The notes: generated by a model not told the origin, from the letters alone. 64,000 bases of DNA from Chryseobacterium sediminis (GCF_008386505.1 NZ_VUNZ01000002.1:248001-312000); one strand, 5' to 3'; shown: positions 34,056 through 43,271, numbered from the stretch's first letter. Numbers and translations: made by a program.

Positions 34056-35048
34056 TTAAATTTTAATCAAAAAGCTGTTGATATTGATCTCAGAAGATAT
34101 ATTCAGTTTTTTCCGGATCCTGTATTTTTTACTTTCCACAGCCCGAATACTGTTATTAGTACACTGAGCTATTTTCTTCGTATCAAAATCAAGCTTCATC
34201 AATGCACAGAAATACAGTTCTGAATGAATAAGGTTAGGATTTATTTTTAAAACATCCGGCACAAAATGAGGGAAAAATACCTGGAATTTTTCAAAAAACA
34301 TTGGTGAATTACTTTCTGCCAGACTTAAAATCTCCTCAATATTTTCTTCTGAAAGATGATTGATAAGCATCTGATGTTTCATCAGTTCCGTATTTGTTTT
34401 TACCAGATCTTTAATGGTAGAGTCTTTTTCTTTTTTATCAGAAATTAACCCATGAATCAAGGCATCTTTCTGAGTAATAAAAACGATATCCATCAGAAAA
34501 GAGGCGATAGAAAATAAAATATTCAGCAGCTTTATTGTTTTAAAATCCTCTGCTTCTATAAATCTGCTTTTGGGCAAAAAATCAAAATCAAAATACAGAC
34601 ATACAATAAAATTAATGCTGATCATGAGCGTAATGAAAAAGATAGCAAAAGCATCTTTTTTATAATTCAGAAAGAATGGAACGGCAAATAAAAGGCAAAA
34701 ATAAAAATACTCTACTCCCGCATTTTTGAAAGTATAAATATTAAAAAAATTCACTATAAAAGTGAGTAATACAAATGTAAAGATGATGGAAGTTTTCAGC
34801 ACATTCCTGAATCGCTTTGTTTTCCCTTTTATTGCCATTAAAAACAGCCAGAAAAAGGTAATAACAGTAAGAAATGTTGATATCAGCATATCCCCGAAAA
34901 ATGTAATAATAAAAACGGAATAAAACAGGAATATAAAGAACAGTAAAAGCAGATAACGGTTAATAAGATTCAGATAGTTACTTTCAAAATCATCATCCAT
35001 TTTCTCCGTTTCATCATTGATCATCTTAAAGAAAAACTTATAAATCAT
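34056..35048 (-). CDS. Membrane-anchored LuxR-type transcriptional regulator
   Basis: A 330-residue protein with about six transmembrane segments (residues 30-205), a coiled linker (KKEKDSTIKDLVKTNTELMKHQ) and a C-terminal LuxR/GerE-type HTH: ALMKLDFDTKKIAQCTNNSIRAVESKKYRIRKKLNI, the last helix being the recognition helix. It has no receiver or PAS domain, so the membrane part probably senses the signal. MINDETEKM at 35024 is an alternative start. A dyad element plus -7 box lies far upstream (35322-35383), implying a leader of about 270 nt. It may regulate the neighbouring minus-strand genes, which share the element; this is inference. Confidence 0.75.
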   Translation of the reverse strand: MIYKFFFKMINDETEKMDDDFESNYLNLINRYLLLLFFIFLFYSVFIITFFGDMLISTFLTVITFFWLFLMAIKGKTKRFRNVLKTSIIFTFVLLTFIVNFFNIYTFKNAGVEYFYFCLLFAVPFFLNYKKDAFAIFFITLMISINFIVCLYFDFDFLPKSRFIEAEDFKTIKLLNILFSIASFLMDIVFITQKDALIHGLISDKKEKDSTIKDLVKTNTELMKHQMLINHLSEENIEEILSLAESNSPMFFEKFQVFFPHFVPDVLKINPNLIHSELYFCALMKLDFDTKKIAQCTNNSIRAVESKKYRIRKKLNISSEININSFLIKI

Positions 35049-35321
35049 CTTGTTGTTTTTTTATGTTTCCACAAGCTCAAGTTGGTATTTGTACTACTGA
35101 CAGCATAAATTTCCCAATATTAACAGCTTTTAAATAAAAACTCACAAAACAAAAATATAGGTCTGTAATTTTTAGTGATAAAAGAATATGATTTGTGTTT
35201 TTCAGTTACAATTTACAAAATCCAACATTAAAATTATCAAATAAAAAAGCATTTTATAAAAATTAATGTCTATTTGTTCCTCTTCATTTAAAAGTATATA
35301 TAGCTTGTGTTTTTTAACAAG

Positions 35322-35329
35322 CAAAAATA
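35322..35329 (-). promoter_or_regulatory. -7 box (TATTTTTG) for the LuxR-type regulator
   Basis: Exact TAnnTTTG on the minus strand. It lies 32 nt downstream of dyad copy 2, the same offset as between copy 1 and its -7 box. No -33 TTG, consistent with an activator-dependent promoter. Confidence 0.5.
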
Positions 35330-35361
35330 TTAATACAAATAAAAAAGTATTCTTTCCCTGA

Positions 35362-35383
35362 TACGCAATATTACTCATGCGTA
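35362..35383. promoter_or_regulatory. 22-bp dyad regulatory element, copy 2
   Basis: Arms TACGC and GCGTA separated by 12 nt; two differences from copy 1, both C/T, at corresponding positions of the spacer. A conserved TAAACTCA follows in both. Confidence 0.6.
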
Positions 35384-35424
35384 GATAAACTCAAATAAGC
35401 ACATTACTCTTCTAATCATCAAAT

Positions 35425-35453
35425 AAAAAAGAGAGCTATGAAGGCTCTCTTTT
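35425..35453 (-). terminator. Terminator of the LUD-cdsA-psd operon
   Basis: Minus strand: stem AAAAGAGAGC / GCTCTCTTTT followed by T residues, 24 nt after the psd stop. Confidence 0.82.
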
Positions 35454-35476
35454 CAGTTTATATGCGATAAAAATTT

Positions 35477-36133
35477 TTAATTTTCTTTCAGCTTGGCAAT
35501 AACATCCAAACCTCCTTTTGTAATATCTCCGATCTTACAGATAATTTCGGTGTCCAAAGGCAGGAACACATCCATTCTTGAACCGAATTTAATAAATCCG
35601 AACTCATGCCCGGCTTTTGCTTTATCGCCTTCATTACAGTAGAAAACAATCCTTCTGGCCACATATCCGGCAATCTGTCTGAAAACGACTTTATGATTGG
35701 TCATAGTTTGTACGGCTACAGTGGTTCTTTCGTTCTCTGTAGAAGACTTTTCATGCCATGCTACCAGATATTTTCCCGGGTGGTACTTTTTGTAAATCAC
35801 TTCACCCGAAACCGGATATCTACAGATGTGAACATTCAGCGGAGACATAAAAATAGAAACCTGGATAGCTTTCCCTTTTATAAATTCATCTTCATCCACT
35901 TCTTTGATCATTACCACTTTTCCGTCCACGGGAGCTATCACGTTTTCTTTGTGATCAAGGATATTACGATCCGGAACTCTGAAAAACCAGAAAACTAAAC
36001 TGTAAATAACCAACAAAGGCATAATGATCAACAGGGACCATATTTTAAGGAAATAAATTGCTAAAGCGCCCAAAATGATAAAAAGTATGGTCGCAACGGT
36101 AATTGTTCCTTTTGATTCTCTATGTAATTTCAT
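35477..36133 (-). CDS. psd: Phosphatidylserine decarboxylase, short form
   Basis: A 218-residue membrane-associated proenzyme that makes phosphatidylethanolamine. Two hydrophobic stretches at residues 11-30 and 33-51 anchor it. Catalytic blocks: VIAPVDGKV (65-73), SIFMSPLNVHICRYP with the catalytic His, and the self-cleavage site Gly184-Ser185 in IKFGSRMD, where Ser becomes the pyruvoyl group. Length and the FGS rather than LGS(T) cleavage motif fit the short PSD-A type common in Bacteroidota. It lies 4 nt after cdsA, whose product starts the same pathway. Confidence 0.94.
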   Translation of the reverse strand: MKLHRESKGTITVATILFIILGALAIYFLKIWSLLIIMPLLVIYSLVFWFFRVPDRNILDHKENVIAPVDGKVVMIKEVDEDEFIKGKAIQVSIFMSPLNVHICRYPVSGEVIYKKYHPGKYLVAWHEKSSTENERTTVAVQTMTNHKVVFRQIAGYVARRIVFYCNEGDKAKAGHEFGFIKFGSRMDVFLPLDTEIICKIGDITKGGLDVIAKLKEN

Positions 36134-36137
36134 GAGA

Positions 36138-37010
36138 CTAAATAAATTTTTCTAAAATAAAGTACAAATATACGACAGGAACGCAGATAATAAAACTATC
36201 CAGTCTGTCTAAAACTCCTCCGTGCCCCGGAATGATGTTTCCACTGTCTTTCACACCGAAATTTCTTTTCAATTGGCTTTCTACCAAATCCCCTAACGGA
36301 GCAAAGGCTGCAACCAAAAATCCTACAACCATCCAGTTTCCTCTCAATTCAGGCTGGTAATGTTCAACAAAATAGGATAACACCAATGTTAATACTACAC
36401 CTCCAGCATATCCTTCCCATGTTTTTTTAGGAGAAATTTTAGGAGCCATTTTATGTTTACCAAAAAACTTTCCAACAAGATAAGCGAAGGTATCGCTACT
36501 CCATATGAGGATAAACAAGAACAGAACCTCCAATGAGAAAGTATCACTATAGCTGGAAAACTTTGGCAGTCCCAATGCAAAACTGAATGGGAGTGCTACG
36601 TAAATAACTGTAAAAATAAGTTTTCCGCTGTCGAAGTATAATTCGTTGGGATATTTGAATAAAGTAACTACAGCAATACCAATAAGGGCCAGTGCTAATA
36701 TTTCACTGAGCCTGAAATCAAAAAAGAAATCGTGGTTGAAATATCTTTTGGAAAAAATATAAAATATAAAAATGACCAACGGATATACCACCCATTTTTC
36801 ATAGCCATTACCAAACTTCATGATTTTAACACATTCCCAGGTTCCCACAATCAGTAACAGACTCATTAAGCCATAAAAAAGATACTGTTGTTTGATAAGG
36901 CCTGGGGCAATACTGTTCAACAGTTGCGCTCCCAGCGGAGTCGAACAAAGAATAATGACGGCTACATAAACTATACCTGATACGGTTCTTTGAATGAGAT
37001 TTTTATCCAA
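36138..37010 (-). CDS. cdsA: Phosphatidate cytidylyltransferase
   Basis: A 290-residue inner-membrane enzyme that makes CDP-diacylglycerol from phosphatidic acid and CTP. About eight hydrophobic helices are visible. The family signature is at the C-terminus: KRNFGVKDSGNIIPGHGGVLDRLDS, preceded by SPKKTWEGYAGG. Length is normal. It sits between a LUD-domain gene (24 nt upstream) and psd (4 nt downstream); the operon therefore supplies CDP-DAG and then phosphatidylethanolamine. Phosphatidylserine synthase, the step between, is not in the window. Confidence 0.95.
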   Translation of the reverse strand: MDKNLIQRTVSGIVYVAVIILCSTPLGAQLLNSIAPGLIKQQYLFYGLMSLLLIVGTWECVKIMKFGNGYEKWVVYPLVIFIFYIFSKRYFNHDFFFDFRLSEILALALIGIAVVTLFKYPNELYFDSGKLIFTVIYVALPFSFALGLPKFSSYSDTFSLEVLFLFILIWSSDTFAYLVGKFFGKHKMAPKISPKKTWEGYAGGVVLTLVLSYFVEHYQPELRGNWMVVGFLVAAFAPLGDLVESQLKRNFGVKDSGNIIPGHGGVLDRLDSFIICVPVVYLYFILEKFI

Positions 37011-37034
37011 AATTTAAAATTTAGAAGTGGTTGC

Positions 37035-37616
37035 TTAATCTTCAAGCAGCAATAAAAACAGTTTCGTATTGGAATTGGAAGAACTGTCCATTTTTGACTG
37101 GCTTCCACTGATGGAAGTAAGGTTCTTGATATTTCCGTTTCTTTTTATTTTTCCCATGGCATCATTCAGGTTGTTTACAATCTGAGAAACATTAGCAATG
37201 ATGATAATTCTATCGGGAAGTCTTGAAGAATGATAATGAAGAATATTATTATGCGAAAGCATGATTCTGCCATCATAGGCGATCAGGTATTCACAAGTGA
37301 TGAATGCGGCATCATTAGACGGCTGCAGTTCTGATGTGTAAGAAGTTTTCACAACGTTCAAAAAGTTATGAAGTTCTTTATCCCAACAGAAAAGGTTGTG
37401 GATACCTTCTATTTTGATAATTTGATTTAAAGTTTGTAGAGCCTCCGCTTCATCTGCACAATAATTAAAAAATCCCCCCGAATGCGTAAATAATTGCGCA
37501 AACTTATAGTCAAGATCCGCATTTTTCAGCGAATCCCCAAGCTTCTCCAGGCTCTGTTTGTCCTCTTCTTCAGGCTGGTTGGTAAGTTTGCTTACAATCC
37601 TCTTGAATAAATTCAA
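37035..37616 (-). CDS. LUD-domain protein (LutC/YkgG-like)
   Basis: A 193-residue soluble protein. The region HNLFCWDKELHNFLN, AAFITCEYLIAYDGRIMLSH and RLPDRIIIIANVSQIVNNLNDAM matches the LUD domain found in LutC, where it takes part in lactate use. Here there is no lutA/lutB, and the gene heads a phospholipid operon, an arrangement I recall in other flavobacteria downstream of ftsH. A role in lactate metabolism is not supported by context. The C-terminal tail is Ser/Asn-rich. Its own promoter lies at 37644-37677. Confidence 0.8.
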   Translation of the reverse strand: MNLFKRIVSKLTNQPEEEDKQSLEKLGDSLKNADLDYKFAQLFTHSGGFFNYCADEAEALQTLNQIIKIEGIHNLFCWDKELHNFLNVVKTSYTSELQPSNDAAFITCEYLIAYDGRIMLSHNNILHYHSSRLPDRIIIIANVSQIVNNLNDAMGKIKRNGNIKNLTSISGSQSKMDSSSNSNTKLFLLLLED

Positions 37617-37643
37617 CTTAATCTATTTTTAGTCAACTTTATA

Positions 37644-37677
37644 CAAAAATAGAAAATAAATTACAATAGAGTTCAAA
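37644..37677 (-). promoter_or_regulatory. Promoter of the LUD-cdsA-psd operon
   Basis: Minus strand: TTTG (37677-37674), 22-nt spacer, exact -7 box TATTTTTG (37651-37644), 27 nt before the ATG. Confidence 0.55.
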
Positions 37678-37695
37678 ATATCTCCTTAAATATGA

Positions 37696-37729
37696 AAAAA
37701 CCTGACAATTTTGGAGTTGTCAGGTTTTT
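37696..37729 (-). terminator. ftsH terminator
   Basis: A 13-bp perfect stem (AAAAACCTGACAA / TTGTCAGGTTTTT), 8-nt loop, 23 nt after the ftsH stop; it separates ftsH from the LUD operon. Confidence 0.9.
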
Positions 37730-37752
37730 GTAAGGTATATTTTTTAAGAGTC

Positions 37753-39774
37753 TTAAAGCTGTGTCGGGCTTTCTGGAGCCTGTATTTCGCTTTCTTCTTC
37801 TTTTTCTTTGATCTGAGGTGTTTCCACTACTACCGGCTGATCTTTTTCAGGAATAGTATTGGTAACAGGTTTCTCTGTCAATTCAGGATCCCATGCTCTT
37901 TTTCCGAATATTTCTTCTAAGTCTTCACGGAAGATCACTTCTTTTTCTAACAATTTATTTGCAAGAGCATCCAGCTTATCTTTATTTTCTTCAAGAATTC
38001 TTACTGCTCTTTCGTACTGATTTTCGATAATCAGTTTTATTTCTGCATCAATTTTAGTAGCGGTTTCTTCAGAGTAAGGTTTTCCGAAAGAATATTCAGA
38101 CTGTCCTGAGCTGTCATAGTAAGAAATATTACCAATGTTCGGGCTTAATCCGTAGATTGTCACCATTGCCTGGGCTCTCTTCGTTACTGTTTCAAGATCA
38201 GAAAGCGCACCTGTGGAGATATTGTTGAAAATCACCTGCTCTGCAGCTCTACCTCCTAATGTTGCACACATTTCGTCCAGCATCTGTTCTGTAGTGGTAA
38301 GCTGTCTTTCTTCCGGAAGATACCATGCTGCCCCTAAAGAACGTCCTCTTGGAACAATCGTAACTTTTAGAAGTGGTGATGCATGTTCTACCAACCAGGA
38401 GATTGTAGCGTGACCTGCCTCATGATAAGCAACTCTTCTCTTTTCAGATGGTTTGATTGCCATATTTTTCTTTTCAAGTCCACCGATGATTCTGTCTACT
38501 GCATCCAGGAAGTCCTGTTTTGTAACAGATGTATGGTTATATCTTGCCGCGATCAATGCTGCCTCATTACAAACATTAGCTATATCTGCCCCACTGAATC
38601 CAGGAGTTTGTTTTGCTAAGAAATCTCTGTCTACATTATCATCAAGCTTGATTTTTTTCAAGTGAACGTCAAAAATCTGTCTTCTTTCATGAAGTTCCGG
38701 AAGATCCACATAAATTGAACGGTCAAAACGACCTGCTCTCATTAATGCTTTATCAAGAATATCCGCTCTGTTGGTAGCCGCCATTACAATTACATTGACA
38801 TCTGTCCCGAAACCGTCCATTTCGGTAAGAAGCTGGTTCAATGTATTTTCTCTTTCGTCATTTCCGCCAGAGAAATTATTTTTTCCTCTTGCACGTCCGA
38901 TAGCATCAATCTCGTCAATAAAGATAATCGCCGGAGATTTTGCTTTAGCCTGAGCAAAAAGGTCTCTTACTCTGGAAGCACCTACCCCCACAAACATTTC
39001 AACGAAGTCAGAACCTGAAAGTGAGAAGAACGGAACTTTAGCTTCACCTGCAACGGCTTTTGCCAATAACGTTTTACCAGTTCCCGGAGGCCCTACTAAA
39101 AGGACACCCTTAGGAATTTTACCTCCCAGTTTTGTATATTTTTCTGAGTTTTTCAAGAAATCCACAACTTCCTGAACTTCTTCTTTAGCTCCTTCCAATC
39201 CTGCAACATCTTTAAATGTTACCTGAATTCTTTCTTTTTCGTCAAAAAGCTTCGCTTTAGATTTACCGATAGAGAAGATTTGTCCGCCAGGACCTCCGCC
39301 ACCGCCCATCTTTCTGAAAAGAAGGAAGTAGAATAATCCAAGAATCGAAATCCAAACCAGCGCAGGAATTAAAATATCCATTAATGCGCTTTTGCCCGTT
39401 CCGTAATCTTTTGTTGTTTTAATAACCGGATTGCTGGCTTTCACCTGTTCAAATTTCTGAAGGAAAAGTTGAAGGTCTCCATATTTTACAGAAAAATCTG
39501 CTTTAGGAGCCATCTCGAAGGCAGAAAGAGGGTTATTTTCTTTTCCGGCTTTGGAAACCATTGCCGATTTTGCTTCTTTTGTTAGGAAAACATCAGCTTT
39601 CTCTATGTCTTTGTATATAATTATATTCTGGACTTTCCCCGCCTGCATTTCTCTAAAGAAACCATCTTCATCAATAGATTTTGCGCTATCACCTCCAAGG
39701 AAATTGGAGCCAAAGAAGAGCAAAAGAGCTATGATTGCAATTGGAAAGAACCAGTTGAATCCTTTATTATTCAT
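37753..39774 (-). CDS. ftsH: ATP-dependent zinc metalloprotease FtsH
   Basis: A 673-residue membrane AAA+ protease that degrades unfolded membrane and regulatory proteins. N-terminal helix ([16 protein letters not shown]), periplasmic domain, second helix ([15 protein letters not shown]), then the AAA domain: Walker [12 protein letters not shown], Walker [12 protein letters not shown], and the second region of homology with RAGRFDR. The protease site is HEAGH with the third ligand in the following helix. The C-terminal tail is Glu/Pro-rich. It lies 21 nt after rsfS and is closed by its own terminator. Confidence 0.97.
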   Translation of the reverse strand: MNNKGFNWFFPIAIIALLLFFGSNFLGGDSAKSIDEDGFFREMQAGKVQNIIIYKDIEKADVFLTKEAKSAMVSKAGKENNPLSAFEMAPKADFSVKYGDLQLFLQKFEQVKASNPVIKTTKDYGTGKSALMDILIPALVWISILGLFYFLLFRKMGGGGGPGGQIFSIGKSKAKLFDEKERIQVTFKDVAGLEGAKEEVQEVVDFLKNSEKYTKLGGKIPKGVLLVGPPGTGKTLLAKAVAGEAKVPFFSLSGSDFVEMFVGVGASRVRDLFAQAKAKSPAIIFIDEIDAIGRARGKNNFSGGNDERENTLNQLLTEMDGFGTDVNVIVMAATNRADILDKALMRAGRFDRSIYVDLPELHERRQIFDVHLKKIKLDDNVDRDFLAKQTPGFSGADIANVCNEAALIAARYNHTSVTKQDFLDAVDRIIGGLEKKNMAIKPSEKRRVAYHEAGHATISWLVEHASPLLKVTIVPRGRSLGAAWYLPEERQLTTTEQMLDEMCATLGGRAAEQVIFNNISTGALSDLETVTKRAQAMVTIYGLSPNIGNISYYDSSGQSEYSFGKPYSEETATKIDAEIKLIIENQYERAVRILEENKDKLDALANKLLEKEVIFREDLEEIFGKRAWDPELTEKPVTNTIPEKDQPVVVETPQIKEKEEESEIQAPESPTQL

Positions 39775-39795
39775 TTAGACTTTTTAAAATTTTTA

Positions 39796-40161
39796 TTATT
39801 CATTTTCAATTTTGGTAATGACTGCGTCACCCCAAAGCTCTTCTATATCATAGTACTCACGTACCTGTTTCTGAAATATGTGAACCACCACTGAAACGTA
39901 ATCTACCAGCACCCACATTGCATTTTCAGTACCTTCTACATGCCAAGGTCTGTCCTGCAGTTCGTTTCTTACTTTTTTCTCAACACTTCCTGCCAATGCA
40001 GCTACTTGTGTATTTGAGTTTCCACTACATATCACGAACGTTTCTGCCACGGAGTTTTCAATGTTGGAAAGATCGAAGATCATAATGTCTTCTCCTTTTA
40101 CATCCTGGATAGCTTCAACGATTTTATCTATTAACGCTTGTTTTTCTGCTGTTTTATTCAT
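39796..40161 (-). CDS. rsfS: Ribosomal silencing factor RsfS (Iojap family)
   Basis: A 121-residue protein that binds ribosomal protein L14 and keeps the 50S subunit from joining 30S under starvation. Family blocks: DIMIFDLSNIENSVAETFVICSGNSNTQVAALA, DRPWHVEGTENAMWVLVDYVSVVVHIF and REYYDIEELWGDA. Length is typical. It is the first gene of the rsfS-ftsH unit, with a -7 box 20 nt before the ATG, and is divergent from birA. Confidence 0.96.
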   Translation of the reverse strand: MNKTAEKQALIDKIVEAIQDVKGEDIMIFDLSNIENSVAETFVICSGNSNTQVAALAGSVEKKVRNELQDRPWHVEGTENAMWVLVDYVSVVVHIFQKQVREYYDIEELWGDAVITKIENE

Positions 40162-40181
40162 TAAAAAAATACTATAATCTG

Positions 40182-40189
40182 CAAATTTA
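40182..40189 (-). promoter_or_regulatory. -7 box (TAAATTTG) of rsfS-ftsH
   Basis: Exact TAnnTTTG on the minus strand, 20 nt before the rsfS ATG. No -33 TTG at the usual distance. Confidence 0.5.
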
Positions 40190-40248
40190 TTGTTTTTTCT
40201 TTACTTTAACCTTACTTTTACCCTCTTAATGTCTTAAAGTTTTCTTAA

Positions 40249-40962
40249 ATGAGCCAACTCTTCTATCTGAAAGAATGTTCTTCTACTAATGACGAAATAT
40301 CAAAGTTTTTACTTTATGAAAATTCAGATTTTATCGGACTGCATACTTTTAATCAAACTAAAGGCCGTGGTCAGTATGGAAATGTCTGGACTCAAACTGC
40401 CGGAAAAAACCTGGCTTACACGCTGGCAGTGAACACTCAGAACATCTTGTGTTCTGACTTTATATTCAATTATTATACCGCAATGGTTATCCGTGATTTC
40501 CTTGCCAAATTGTCTGAATCAGAGGTGAAAATCAAATGGCCGAATGATATCATCCTTAAAGGTAAAAAAATCGTTGGAATTTTAATAGAAAAGAAAAAAA
40601 TTAATCAAAATAATTATTTCATCATAGGAGCCGGAATCAACATTCTTCAGGATAAATTTGATGAAATATCTAATGCTGGATCACTCCTGACACAAACAGC
40701 CATCCCATTTGATCTGGAAGAAGTTTCTTTAAACCTTCATGAATATTTGTGCGAGAAGCTGAAAAATATCCCTTCTGATCAGGAAATTCTGGATGGGTTT
40801 AATGCAAACCTTTTCAGAAAAGATCAGATTTCTGTCTTTGAAATTGAAAAAGAGCGACAAAATGGCATCATCCGAAATGCTGACGAAAAGGGTGAACTTT
40901 GGGTCGAGCTGGAAGACGGAATGCATTCCTTTTATCACAAGGAAGTAAAATTACTTTACTGA
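40249..40962 (+). CDS. birA: Biotin--[acetyl-CoA-carboxylase] ligase
   Basis: A 237-residue enzyme that activates biotin with ATP and attaches it to the carrier protein. Core motifs: SSTNDE (9-14), the biotinyl-AMP loop TKGRGQYGN, KWPNDIILKGKKIVGILIE and a GAGIN strand. It has no N-terminal winged helix, so it is the monofunctional form and should not act as a repressor. The stop overlaps the convergent permease gene stop by 7 nt, so no terminator separates them. Confidence 0.95.
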   Translation: MSQLFYLKECSSTNDEISKFLLYENSDFIGLHTFNQTKGRGQYGNVWTQTAGKNLAYTLAVNTQNILCSDFIFNYYTAMVIRDFLAKLSESEVKIKWPNDIILKGKKIVGILIEKKKINQNNYFIIGAGINILQDKFDEISNAGSLLTQTAIPFDLEEVSLNLHEYLCEKLKNIPSDQEILDGFNANLFRKDQISVFEIEKERQNGIIRNADEKGELWVELEDGMHSFYHKEVKLLY

Positions 40963-42068
40963 TTGGCTCTTTTAATGTAAAGATAAAGGGTAAGCGGCAG
41001 AAACACCATATTGGGCAGCCACATTGCTACAGCGGGAGACAAACTTTTATTTTCTGAAACCACTTTCAGGGCTTCAAATGAAAACACAAAAATAAAGGCC
41101 AATGAGATCCCTATTGCCAGGTTGATTCCCAATCCTCCCCTTTTCTTTTGTGATGACAGTGAAAGCGCCAGGAATGTCAGAATAATGATAGAAACAGGCA
41201 TTGATGTTCTTTGATGAAGTTCATTCAGATAAGAGTTCAGGTTACTGTTTCCTCTTGCCTTTTCTCTTTCAATAAATTTTAAGAGTTCGGGGGTGGTTTT
41301 ATTTTGTCCCAAAAGCTCATTAGGGAAAAGTTCTTCCGGTGAATGTCCGTAATTTTTCCTTAGTTCTATCCCGTTACCAAGCTTTTCGGTATTGTCTTTA
41401 TTGATTGTTTTTTCAAGATAGTTATTTAAAACAAACTGTTTTTTTGTTTTATCCCAATATACTTCACTTGCCTTCAGCTCATAGATCATTTTTCTGTCTT
41501 TATCATATTTCTGATAGACAAAGCTTGACCCTCGTTTTTCTCTTTTGTTCCAAGAATCTACGAAGATATATTCTGTTTTACTCAGCTGTGAAGAAGCCGG
41601 AGCTGTTCCTAAGATCTTTTCTTTATTGGCCGCGTTATAAGTATAAGCTTCCAGTTCATTTTTCTTGATATTGGCCCATGGAAGAACCATATGATAGACC
41701 ACAAGAGCAATTAAACCAATAAATATGGAGGTAACCAGGTAAGGTTTTGAAAATCGGTAAAAACTTGCTCCACTACTGATAATGGCTACAATTTCAGTAT
41801 TATTCGCCATTCTGGAGGTAAAATAAATCACCGAAATAAATACCAGAATAGAAAGAAAGGTCACTACAAGATTAATAATCCAGAAGGGATAAAAATGTAC
41901 CAGGAAATACATCAGATCCAATTTCGGATCAATAGCTTTAGCATTTTCTATCCTTGGAATCTTTTGCTGAACATCAATTACAAGTACGACTATAGACAAT
42001 AACACCAACATGAAACTGAATGTTCCGAGGTATTTTTTAATGATATATTTGTCTACAATTTTAAGCAT
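40956..42068 (-). CDS. LptF/LptG-family lipopolysaccharide export permease
   Basis: A 370-residue inner-membrane protein of the YjgP/YjgQ type. About six helices: three N-terminal (LGTFSFMLVLLSIVVLVID; IINLVVTFLSILVFISVIY; YLVTSIFIGLIALVVYHMV) and three C-terminal (PVSIIILTFLALSLSS; LAIGISLAFIFVFSF; MWLPNMVFLPLTLYLYI), around a periplasmic beta domain. With LptB and a second permease it extracts LPS from the inner membrane. LptF and LptG cannot be separated by eye. It is 6 nt after tgt on the same strand. Confidence 0.9.
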   Translation of the reverse strand: MLKIVDKYIIKKYLGTFSFMLVLLSIVVLVIDVQQKIPRIENAKAIDPKLDLMYFLVHFYPFWIINLVVTFLSILVFISVIYFTSRMANNTEIVAIISSGASFYRFSKPYLVTSIFIGLIALVVYHMVLPWANIKKNELEAYTYNAANKEKILGTAPASSQLSKTEYIFVDSWNKREKRGSSFVYQKYDKDRKMIYELKASEVYWDKTKKQFVLNNYLEKTINKDNTEKLGNGIELRKNYGHSPEELFPNELLGQNKTTPELLKFIEREKARGNSNLNSYLNELHQRTSMPVSIIILTFLALSLSSQKKRGGLGINLAIGISLAFIFVFSFEALKVVSENKSLSPAVAMWLPNMVFLPLTLYLYIKRANQ

Positions 42069-42074
42069 AATCTC

Positions 42075-43205
42075 TTATAGTCTTTGTCTAAGAACCGGCA
42101 CTACGGAGTTTTTCCATTCATAGAAATCTCCTGCAATAATATGTTCTCTGGCTACTTTTACTAAATCAAGGTAGAATGCAAGATTATGAATCGAAGCAAT
42201 CTGTTTTGCCAGATATTCTTTAGATACAAACAAGTGGCGAAGATACGCTTTTGAATATTCACGATCTACAAAACTGGTTCCAAATTCATCCAAAGGCGAA
42301 AAGTCACGCTTCCATTTTTCATTTTTAAGGTTCATCACCCCCTGCCATGTGAAAAGCATTGCATTTCTTGCATTTCTTGTTGGCATTACACAATCCATCA
42401 TGTCAATTCCCAGCCCGATAGATTCAAGGATATTCCACGGAGTACCTACTCCCATCAGATATCTTGGTTTTTCTTTCGGAAGGATGTCTGTCACTTCATC
42501 CGTAATTCTGTACATTTCTTCTTCAGGCTCTCCAACGGAAAGTCCTCCGATAGCATTTCCTTCGGCTCCTGCTTCAGAAATTACTTCTGCAGAAATTTTT
42601 CTAAGGTCAGAATATGTAGATCCCTGAACAATTGGGAAAAGTCTTTGCTTGTATCCGTATAATTCAGGATTATCATTAGTCCATTCAATACATCTTTTCA
42701 GCCAACGGTGGGTAAGCTCCATAGATGATTTTGCCTGGTTGTAGTCACAAGGGTAAGGAGTACACTCGTCAAAAGCCATAAAAATATCAGCTCCGATCTG
42801 TCTTTGAATCTCCATTGATCTTTCCGGAGAGAACATATGATAACTTCCGTCGATATGAGATTTGAATCTCGCTCCTTCTTCCGTCATTTTTCTGTTACTC
42901 GCCAGTGAAAATACCTGAAAGCCTCCTGAATCGGTAAGAATAGGAAGATCCCAGTTCATGAATTTATGTAAACCACCTGCATCCTGCATCGTCTCCATTC
43001 CCGGACGAAGGTAAAGGTGGTAAGTATTTCCCAGAATAATCTGTGCTTTAATGTCTTCTTTTAATTCTCTCTGATGAACTGTTTTCACACTTGCTACAGT
43101 TCCCACAGGCATAAAAATGGGAGTTTGAATCTTCCCGTGATCTGTGGTAATTTCCCCTGCTCTTGCTTTTCCTTCAGAGGTTTTTTCTATATTAAAAAAT
43201 TTCAT
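42075..43205 (-). CDS. tgt: tRNA-guanine(34) transglycosylase lacking the zinc cysteines
   Basis: A 376-residue enzyme that exchanges G34 for preQ1 in queuosine tRNAs. Asp92 in TDSGGFQVF, the preQ1 pocket GGLSVGEPEEEMY, MGVGTPWNILE and the nucleophile Asp271 in GIDMMDCVMPTRNARN are present. The usual CxCxxC...H zinc site near the C-terminus is altered: at residues 305-317 the sequence reads LDEFGTSFVDREY with no cysteine, while the downstream YLRHL and IHN stay. As I recall, other flavobacterial Tgts share this. It is 6 nt before the LPS permease gene. Confidence 0.95.
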   Translation of the reverse strand: MKFFNIEKTSEGKARAGEITTDHGKIQTPIFMPVGTVASVKTVHQRELKEDIKAQIILGNTYHLYLRPGMETMQDAGGLHKFMNWDLPILTDSGGFQVFSLASNRKMTEEGARFKSHIDGSYHMFSPERSMEIQRQIGADIFMAFDECTPYPCDYNQAKSSMELTHRWLKRCIEWTNDNPELYGYKQRLFPIVQGSTYSDLRKISAEVISEAGAEGNAIGGLSVGEPEEEMYRITDEVTDILPKEKPRYLMGVGTPWNILESIGLGIDMMDCVMPTRNARNAMLFTWQGVMNLKNEKWKRDFSPLDEFGTSFVDREYSKAYLRHLFVSKEYLAKQIASIHNLAFYLDLVKVAREHIIAGDFYEWKNSVVPVLRQRL

Positions 43206-43271
43206 CTCTCTACTTTTTTAATTCACCTTCTTGTCAGTGATTTCTTTAGGTTAGAAACTCCGGCCGCAATT

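Larger units (their letters stand above)
35049..35476. other. 428-nt non-coding interval: long leader, dyad element, psd terminator
   Basis: Holds the -7 box at 35322-35329, the dyad at 35362-35383 and the psd terminator at 35425-35453. The stretch 35049-35320 would be the 5' leader of the LuxR-type gene; it is strongly AT-rich, and I see no open reading frame or strong hairpin. Confidence 0.55.

Noticed and set aside
35477..37616. LUD protein as part of a lactate-use operon
   Set aside because: No LutA/LutB neighbours; the genes after it are phospholipid synthesis genes.
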